This document shows, one piece after another, positions 58,789 to 64,000 of a DNA stretch of 64,000 bases. Below the pieces are notes generated by a model. The model was not told the origin of the DNA. It did not search any database and was given only the letters and a program-made list of their open reading frames with translations. The DNA comes from JANNOG01 sp050329415 (GTDB lineage Bacteria > Actinomycetota > Actinomycetes > Actinomycetales > JBBAYJ01). The number at the start of each line of letters is the position of its first letter. Position 1 is the stretch's first letter. The translations under genes were made by a program, and so were the position numbers. The stretch is taken from NCBI GenBank assembly GCA_050329415.1, contig JBHJOS010000012.1:6649-70648 (forward strand), in the 5' to 3' direction.

Positions 58789-61542
58789 TCAGCGGCGCTC
58801 CAGCATCCGGGCGACGTCCTCGCGACGGATGAAGGCCAGTCGCGCGCGCTTCCCGGGCAGGTCCACCTCGGGGCCCAGCTCGAAGCCCGTCCGGCGCAGC
58901 CGCGCGAGGGCAGCGGTGTTGGCCGCGTCGGGCTCCACGACGATCCGGCGGACCCGGTCGTCGGCGAGGACCACTCGGGCCAGGGCGGCCGCGAGGGTCG
59001 CGGTGAACCCGGGCTCCGGGGTCGCCGCGGGCGCCAGCAGCAGGTGGATGCCCAGGTCGCCGTGGGTCACCGGGTACGTCTCGCCGACCGCGTCCGCGCC
59101 CGGGTCGTAGGTCTGCAGCAGGGCCACCGGCATCCCGCCCACGGCCACCAGGTAGGCGTGGTGGGTGTCGAGGGACTCGACCTCGGCGTAGATCTGGCGC
59201 ACCTGCTCCGCCGTGTGCCCGGCCATGCCCCAGTGGCGCGCCCGCTCGGTGCTCACCCAGCGGTGGACGAGGGCGGCGTCGCCTGCCGGGTCCAGCCGGC
59301 GAACCTCGAGGGTCCGTGTGGGGTCGAACGGGTAGTCGCCCTCGCGCAGCCGCGCATCCAGGCCGGCGGGGACGGGCACGACCCGCCCCGTCGCCCACAG
59401 CGGGGCCTGGTCGGCGTGGTGGGGTCCCGGGGCGCCGTCCGCACCGAGCGGGACCACCCACCGGCTCGCGTCCCGGTCGGCGAGGTCCCAGACGTAGCGT
59501 GCGGTCGGCCCGCGCAGGATCTGCCCGGCGGGCGCGGGCAGGGCAGCGGTGGCCAACACGCAGTCGGCGTCTCCGGCGAGGGTCAGGCCGTCGCCGGCGC
59601 GCGGGACGTGCCGGTCCCAGCCGGTGCCGTCGAGGGCGTGGACGTGGCGCGACCGGTGCCGCTCGCCCCAGGCCCCCGGGGGCTCCCCGGCGGCCGTCGT
59701 GAGCGCCCGGCGAGCGAGGGCATCGACGTCGACGCCGTGGCCGGGCAGTATGTCCAACAGTGCCGCCAGCGCCGCGGCGACCCGCTGCGAGGGTGACAGC
59801 CACGGCAGGAACACCTCCGGGAGGCCGGGGGCGTCCGACAGCGGGGCAAGCACCGGCAGGTCCACGACGAGCCGGACCAGCGCCGCCCGCCACGCGGCGA
59901 ACGCGCCCGCACCGGCGTCGTCGGCGGCCATCCGCCCGTCCCACGCCGCCAGGGTCGCCAGCACCAGGGCCTCCGGGGTCCCGGGCGCCGGGCGCTCCGC
60001 CCCGGCGGTGGCGGTGGCGAGGCGGCGGAGCAGGTCGAGGGCGGGGAGCGAGACGGTGTCGAGCAGGACGTCGGCCAGGTCGTCGACCGTGAGCCCGGGT
60101 CGGCCCGTCAGCCGCTCGCGCAGACGCTCGGCCCGGTGCGGCAGGGCGAAGTCGACTCCGAGGCGGGCGACGTCGGGCCGGCGGTCGTTGGCGGTCACCG
60201 CGATCCCCTGTCCCGGGTCGTCGGCATCGACCCGGACGGCGGGGTCCAGGGGGCGCCGTCCCCGCCAGGCGCACCCCGCTTCCCACGCCGGCACGGGGCC
60301 GCGGTTGTTCACCGCGTCCCGCTCCGGCACCCACCCGGCGACCAGCCGGCGCACCTCACCGGAGACGTCGGCCACCAGCACGCTGTTGACGGGTTCCACC
60401 CAGCTCTGCCAGGCGGCCTCGACGTCATCGACGGTGCGGGCCCGGAGCAGGCGCGGCAGGGTCTCGAACCCGAGACCCGCGCCCGCCCGGGACGGTGTGC
60501 GCAGGCTCAGTGCCTCCGGCCCGGCGCCCCGCGGGGCGGCCCGGGACCCCGTTCCGGACCCGGTTCGGGACCTGGCCCGCAATCCGGCCGGGGCCGGGTC
60601 CCAGGACGGCACGACCACCGGGCCGCGGGTGGTCTCGAGCACCTCGACCTCGACCGCCGGCGCGCCCCGGACGGCGACGACCTCGACGGCGCGCGCCACC
60701 GGTTCCCAGCCTTGCGGCCCCAGTGCCCGGACCTCGCCGCCGTCCCGGCGCAGCCGCTCCCGGTACAGGTCCTGGTAGTCCGCCATGGCGTTGGTGATCG
60801 CCCAGGCGACGGTCCCGGTGTGACCGAAGTGCGCGACCCCCGGCACGCCGGGGAAGGCCAGCCCCAGCACGTCGACCTCGTCGGTCACCAGGTGGACCTG
60901 CTGGTAGACGCCCGGCCGCTCGAGGATCCGGTGCGGGTCCCCGGCGATCAGCGGCCGCCCGGAGACCGTGCGGGCGCCGTGGACGGCGACGGCGTTGCTG
61001 CCGTCCGGGGGACCGGCCCCGAAGACGGCCGCCAGCTGCTCGGCCCCGGGCGTCGCCCCGAGGGTGCGCCGGACGTGCGCCCGCCACAGCTTCGTGCCGA
61101 CGGACCCGAACAGGACGTGCCGGACGAGGAAGACCCCCAGCGGGTGCCAGGGCCGCCACGTCCCGGCCGCCTCGGCCGTGCGTCCGAGTGTGCGCAGCTC
61201 GGGGGAGCGCGGGGCGCCGTCGGCGAGCCCGGCCACGACGCCCTGGACGTAGGCCTCGAGCCAGCCCCGGGTGGTGGCGTCGAGGGCCTCGAAGCAGCGG
61301 CGGGCGGTGTCGTCGAGGCGGGCCCGGCGGGCGAACGTGTCCCACGCCAGACCCGCCGGGCCGATGTGCTCCGCGAGCCGGCCCTCGCTGCACCACCGCT
61401 CGACCTGCAGCTGCCAGGCCCGGTCGACCGCGGTCACGTGGCCCTGGCCCCGGACGAGATCCATCGTGGACCCCGCCCGGACGGTTGGAACGCCGTACGG
61501 GTCGCGCACGACCTGCCAGCCGTCGCCGGCCAGGCCGCTCAC
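58789..61542 (-). CDS. Penicillin acylase (S45) fused to a siderophore-type acetyltransferase
   Basis: 917 residues. Residues 1-735 are an Ntn-hydrolase of the penicillin acylase family: DGWQVVRDPYGVPTVRA at the start, the autocleavage and nucleophile Ser in PPDGSNAVAV near residue 180, and GVPGVAHFGHTGTVAWAITN. From about 745 a GNAT domain of the Acetyltransf_8 (IucB/RhbD/DesC) kind follows, with RWVSTERARHWGMAGHTAE and HGDLGIHLLLAP. No signal peptide, unlike typical acylases. DesG-like penicillin amidases take part in making aryl-desferrioxamines, and acylation of hydroxamate precursors suits the GNAT half. The GTG overlaps the iucC-like stop. Confidence 0.88.
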   Translation of the reverse strand: MSGLAGDGWQVVRDPYGVPTVRAGSTMDLVRGQGHVTAVDRAWQLQVERWCSEGRLAEHIGPAGLAWDTFARRARLDDTARRCFEALDATTRGWLEAYVQGVVAGLADGAPRSPELRTLGRTAEAAGTWRPWHPLGVFLVRHVLFGSVGTKLWRAHVRRTLGATPGAEQLAAVFGAGPPDGSNAVAVHGARTVSGRPLIAGDPHRILERPGVYQQVHLVTDEVDVLGLAFPGVPGVAHFGHTGTVAWAITNAMADYQDLYRERLRRDGGEVRALGPQGWEPVARAVEVVAVRGAPAVEVEVLETTRGPVVVPSWDPAPAGLRARSRTGSGTGSRAAPRGAGPEALSLRTPSRAGAGLGFETLPRLLRARTVDDVEAAWQSWVEPVNSVLVADVSGEVRRLVAGWVPERDAVNNRGPVPAWEAGCAWRGRRPLDPAVRVDADDPGQGIAVTANDRRPDVARLGVDFALPHRAERLRERLTGRPGLTVDDLADVLLDTVSLPALDLLRRLATATAGAERPAPGTPEALVLATLAAWDGRMAADDAGAGAFAAWRAALVRLVVDLPVLAPLSDAPGLPEVFLPWLSPSQRVAAALAALLDILPGHGVDVDALARRALTTAAGEPPGAWGERHRSRHVHALDGTGWDRHVPRAGDGLTLAGDADCVLATAALPAPAGQILRGPTARYVWDLADRDASRWVVPLGADGAPGPHHADQAPLWATGRVVPVPAGLDARLREGDYPFDPTRTLEVRRLDPAGDAALVHRWVSTERARHWGMAGHTAEQVRQIYAEVESLDTHHAYLVAVGGMPVALLQTYDPGADAVGETYPVTHGDLGIHLLLAPAATPEPGFTATLAAALARVVLADDRVRRIVVEPDAANTAALARLRRTGFELGPEVDLPGKRARLAFIRREDVARMLERR

Positions 61543-62162
61543 ACTCCGCTCCGGGCCGGTCGCCACGCGGCGACCGGGTTGTCGAGCTCGCCCGCGAACA
61601 GCAGCGACGACACCGGGTCGGCGAGGTCGACCATCTGCCGAGTGTCCCGCAGCTGGAGCCGGTTGAGGCAGGAGTGGCGGAACGTCGGGGCGAAGAGGTC
61701 CAACCGGCCGTGGGGTTCGGGGTAGGCGTCGCGGTGCTCCGCCACGCAGTCCGCGACGACGTGCCAGGCCTGCGCGGCGGTCACCAGACAGTTGCCGTCG
61801 AGGATCGCCACGACGTGGCGCAGCACGCCGTCGAACACATCGGTGAACAGCGACAGCAGCCGGGTCCGGTCGTCGGCGTCGACCCGCACCCGCGCCACCC
61901 CGGCCGGCAGGGGCCGGTCGCCGAAGACGGCGACCTCCTCGCCGAGGTCCTTGACGATCACCCGGGTCACGGTGTCGTCGCGCAGGACCAGCAGGACGTT
62001 CTCGCCATGCGGCATGAACGCCAGGTCGTGGACCAGCAGGCAGTGAACCAGCGGCCGCAGGTAGGCGCGCAGGTACCCCCGCCACCACTCGGCGGGCGCC
62101 AGCCCCGAGCCCGCGACCAGCGCGGCGAGCAGCGACCGCCCGGCGTGGTCCTGGCTGCTCAT
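61539..62162 (-). CDS. C-terminal fragment of IucA/IucC NIS siderophore synthetase
   Basis: Only 207 residues of a ~600-residue family. The visible part is the FhuF-like C-terminal domain: LAPAEWWRGYLRAYLRPLVH, DLAFMPHGENVLLVLRDD (the His-Gly-Glu-Asn of the active centre) and VIVKDLGEEVAVFGD. The ATP-binding N-terminal two thirds are absent, so it cannot make a siderophore alone. The ATG at 62162 is at the break and is probably fortuitous. It overlaps the acylase-acetyltransferase gene by GTGA, so they were one operon. Confidence 0.8.
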   Translation of the reverse strand: MSSQDHAGRSLLAALVAGSGLAPAEWWRGYLRAYLRPLVHCLLVHDLAFMPHGENVLLVLRDDTVTRVIVKDLGEEVAVFGDRPLPAGVARVRVDADDRTRLLSLFTDVFDGVLRHVVAILDGNCLVTAAQAWHVVADCVAEHRDAYPEPHGRLDLFAPTFRHSCLNRLQLRDTRQMVDLADPVSSLLFAGELDNPVAAWRPARSGV

Positions 62163-62196
62163 TCTGCAGGCGGCGACGCAGCTCGCGCTGCTGCTC

Positions 62197-63180
62197 GTGC
62201 GGGACCCGGCGGTGGCGATCGGGCCGGTCCTGCTCGTCAGCGCGGTGTTCGTCCTGCTCTCGGCGACCCAGGACGTCGCGACGGACGCCCTCGCGGTCCG
62301 GCTCCTGCCGACCGGTCACCGGGGCACCGGCAACGGCATCCAGGTCGCGGCCACGTACGCCGGGGCCGTGCTCGGCGGCGGGGTCTGCGTGCTCGCCTAC
62401 GACGTGCTCGGCTGGAGCGCCGCGGTCCTGCTGCTCGCCGGGCTGACCCTCGTGGCGCTGCTGCAGGTCGCCGCTTTCCGGGAACCGTCCCGAGGGCAGC
62501 GGGTCGCGACCGCCGCCGCGTGGGCGGCGCCGGTCAGGGTGTACCGGAGCCCCGAAGTGCCGGGCTGGGCCCTCGGAGTGGTGCCGTTGCTCTACTGCGG
62601 CGCCGCCGGGGTCAACGTCCTGACCGGCCCGGCCCTGGTCGACGCCGGCTGGTCGCTCGCCCGGGTCGGGTTCGTCACCGGCGTCGTCGTGAGCGTCCCG
62701 GCGCTGGTCGCGGGGGTGGTCGCGGGCCACCTCGTGCGCAGCCACGGTCGGGCGCGGGTCCTCGTGGCCGGCGGGATCGCGCTGCTCGTGTCGACCGCCG
62801 GGCTGCTGCCCCTGCTGACGGGCCGGGTGGACACGGTCGGGGCGATGCTCGCCCTCAGCGGCTTCCTCGTCGCGTACACCGCCCTCAACGTCGTCGTCTA
62901 CACGGTCCTCATGGACCTGTCGCGGTCGGCGACGAGCGGGACCGACTTCACGACCCTCACCACGGTTCCCCTGGTCCTGTCCTTCGTCGCAGGCTCGGTC
63001 TCGCTGGCGCTCGCCGAGCGTGCCGGGTACGTGGCCCCCGCCGTGCTCTGGTGCGTCGTCGCGCTGGGCGGCGTGGCGCTGGGCGTGCAGTGGCTGAGAC
63101 GGTGGTCGCCCGACGGGACGCCCGGTCAGGCGGGTTCGAGGACGACGACTGCGGTCTCCTCGGGTCGGCGTGTCGCGTAG
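62197..63180 (+). CDS. RhtX/FptX-type siderophore MFS transporter, 5'-truncated
   Basis: The frame gives 327 residues from GTG 62197, but recognisable coding starts by 62152 (SWLLILQAATQLALLL). LLSATQDVATDALAVRLLP and GTGNGIQVAATYAGAVLGGG match the middle of siderophore-uptake MFS proteins; nine or ten hydrophobic helices follow. The first two or three helices are missing. It meets the truncated iucC-like gene head to head, so one deletion probably removed both 5' ends and the promoter. Its 3' end overlaps the next, convergent gene by 55 bp. Likely non-functional. Confidence 0.75.
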   Translation: MRDPAVAIGPVLLVSAVFVLLSATQDVATDALAVRLLPTGHRGTGNGIQVAATYAGAVLGGGVCVLAYDVLGWSAAVLLLAGLTLVALLQVAAFREPSRGQRVATAAAWAAPVRVYRSPEVPGWALGVVPLLYCGAAGVNVLTGPALVDAGWSLARVGFVTGVVVSVPALVAGVVAGHLVRSHGRARVLVAGGIALLVSTAGLLPLLTGRVDTVGAMLALSGFLVAYTALNVVVYTVLMDLSRSATSGTDFTTLTTVPLVLSFVAGSVSLALAERAGYVAPAVLWCVVALGGVALGVQWLRRWSPDGTPGQAGSRTTTAVSSGRRVA

Positions 63181-63596
63181 GCGTCGAGGTCGGCGTCCAG
63201 CCGCCGCCACTGCTCCCAGAGGCGCTCGCGTTCGGCTCCCTGCGCGGCGTGAGCGACGACGGTCCGCCGGCCGCTCCGGAGCTCGACGGTGGCCCGGGGA
63301 TCGGCCTGGAGGTTGAGCCACCAGGCGGGCTCGCCCTCGGCCCAGCCGTTCATCGCCATCGTCACGAGGTTCGGCCCGTCCTCGTAGTACCCCAGGATCA
63401 CGCTGCGGGCCTGCCCGGTGCGTCGCCCGGTCGTCGTGACGCGCATCGCGCCCCATCCCCGGCGGCCGCCGGGCAGCCACAGCCCGATCCGTCCCCCGGT
63501 CACGCGGTACAGCCCCCGATGCACTCGCCAGGCGGTGAGGACGAACCACCGCGGCGGCAGCATCGGCGATCGTGGCGGAGTCCGTTCGGGCGTCAC
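63126..63596 (-). CDS. Deazaflavin (F420)-dependent nitroreductase family protein
   Basis: A 156-residue split-beta-barrel protein of the Ddn/DUF385 family. MRVTTTGRRTGQARSVILGY, LVTMAMNGWAEGEPAWWLNL and DPRATVELRSGRR are the family blocks that bind F420 phosphate and ring. Members reduce quinones or nitro compounds. The start is GTG 63596; an ATG at 63563 (MLPPRW) is an alternative. It is divergent from recQ. Confidence 0.88.
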   Translation of the reverse strand: MTPERTPPRSPMLPPRWFVLTAWRVHRGLYRVTGGRIGLWLPGGRRGWGAMRVTTTGRRTGQARSVILGYYEDGPNLVTMAMNGWAEGEPAWWLNLQADPRATVELRSGRRTVVAHAAQGAERERLWEQWRRLDADLDAYATRRPEETAVVVLEPA

Positions 63597-63657
63597 GGGC
63601 CGAGAGTCGCAGGGATCGTGTCCGGGCGTCGAGAGCGTCCCGCCTAAACTCCGGCCG

Positions 63658-63696
63658 GTGGACTCCGGGCCCGACCGTGTGACGCCGGCGCCGTGA
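63658..63696 (+). promoter_or_regulatory. 12-codon leader frame overlapping the recQ start
   Basis: GTG 63658 lies 7 nt after TAAACT (63645-63650), the leaderless-start pattern of this genome. It opens a 12-codon frame whose TGA (63694-63696) overlaps the recQ GTG as GTGA. It could couple ribosome loading to recQ. Alternatively the recQ start is misplaced. Moderately speculative. Confidence 0.35.
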
Positions 63697-64000
63697 CCGT
63701 CACCCGGGGCGAGGTCGGCGTCGACCGTGCCCTCGACGTGCTGCGGCGGGTCTTCGGCTATTCCGACTTCCGGGGCCCTCAGCGCGAGGTCGTCGACCAT
63801 GTCGTCGCCGGTGGGGACGCCCTGGTGCTCATGCCGACCGGCGGCGGGAAGTCGCTGTGCTACCAGATCCCGGCGATCGTGCGGGACGGCGTCGGGGTGG
63901 TGGTGTCCCCGCTCATCGCCCTCATGCAGGACCAGGTCACCGCGCTGCGCGCGGTCGGCGTCCGGGCCGCGTTCCTCAACTCGACCCTGAGCCCGGACGA
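63693..64000 (+). CDS. recQ: RecQ-type ATP-dependent DNA helicase (3' end outside window)
   Basis: The first ~102 residues of a superfamily 2 helicase. Motif 0 is FGYSDFRGPQREVVDHV, Walker A is VLMPTGGGKSLCYQIPA and motif Ia is VVSPLIALMQDQV. RecQ unwinds 3'-5' during recombination and replication restart. The GTG at 63693 gives the usual N-terminal length before motif 0 (about 20 residues). The frame is open to the window end. Confidence 0.92.
   Translation, partial: MTVTRGEVGVDRALDVLRRVFGYSDFRGPQREVVDHVVAGGDALVLMPTGGGKSLCYQIPAIVRDGVGVVVSPLIALMQDQVTALRAVGVRAAFLNSTLSPD

Noticed and set aside
58789..63549. One 1586-residue minus-strand protein reaching into the F420-type gene region
   Set aside because: Only the part from 61542 down is homologous to anything; upstream it crosses other genes in a shadow frame.
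1..64000. CRISPR arrays, insertion sequences, rRNA operon, prophage
   Set aside because: The short tandem repeats found have no spacers, and no transposase, integrase, phage structural or rRNA sequence was recognised.

Overview
The window is high-GC DNA (hand counts of ordinary 60-base lines give about 73% G+C). It has GTG starts, GTGA/ATGA gene overlaps, an actinobacterial-type RNase P RNA, DUF3052, DUF3145, a DUF222-HNH gene and the block accD-fabF-acpP-fabH-fabD-fasR next to aceE. That points to a free-living, non-mycolate actinomycete of a Streptomyces/Frankia/Geodermatophilus-like grade. The genus cannot be fixed from sequence alone. At least fifteen genes start 6-7 nt after a TANNNT/CANNNT hexamer, the architecture of leaderless actinobacterial mRNAs.

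Layout: 1-4.7 kb is a form II CO-dehydrogenase-like molybdenum hydroxylase locus (coxE end, coxS-coxL-coxM). 5-8.4 kb has a hydrolase, a soluble Aer-like PAS protein coupled to a chemoreceptor-PilZ protein, and a decayed MFS gene. 8.4-11.3 kb is a proton-translocating transhydrogenase (pntA1-pntA2-pntB). 11.4-18 kb holds small housekeeping and accessory genes (phosphotransferase, XdhC-like protein, YjbR, esterase, HNH protein, DUF4190, ureohydrolase, methyltransferase). 18-31 kb has a secreted M28 peptidase, a large FAD/Fe-S oxidase, a fatty acid hydroxylase, an M13 peptidase, an sbtA-sbtB bicarbonate transport pair, a lipoprotein and a pirin under a perfect palindrome. 30.3-34 kb has a SigE-family sigma factor with two coupled anti-sigma-like genes, a GH5 cellulase remnant and soluble transhydrogenase sthA. 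34-42 kb is mixed and includes a LexA-box-controlled small gene.

42.5-54 kb is the fatty acid/pyruvate core: accD, fabF, acpP, fabH and fabD, with a perfect palindrome in front of fabD and the regulator gene fasR beside it, then aceE. Between fasR and aceE sits a lower-GC two-gene insertion: a Schlafen-type AlbA_2/HATPase protein overlapping a ParA-type ATPase. It is the best candidate here for an uncharacterised, possibly defensive, system. fabD itself carries a C-terminal biotinoyl-like domain in which the acceptor lysine is an arginine.

54-58.8 kb is conserved housekeeping: DUF3052, peroxiredoxin, tRNA-Val(UAC), GNAT, Nif3, zinc ribbon, thioredoxin and rnpB. 58.8-63.2 kb is a damaged siderophore locus. 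A penicillin-acylase/acetyltransferase fusion overlaps a C-terminal piece of an IucA/IucC synthetase, and the next gene is an MFS transporter that has also lost its 5' end; both truncations meet at one point, as expected for one deletion across a divergent promoter. The window closes with an F420-type oxidoreductase and the start of recQ. I saw no CRISPR array, transposase, rRNA or origin.
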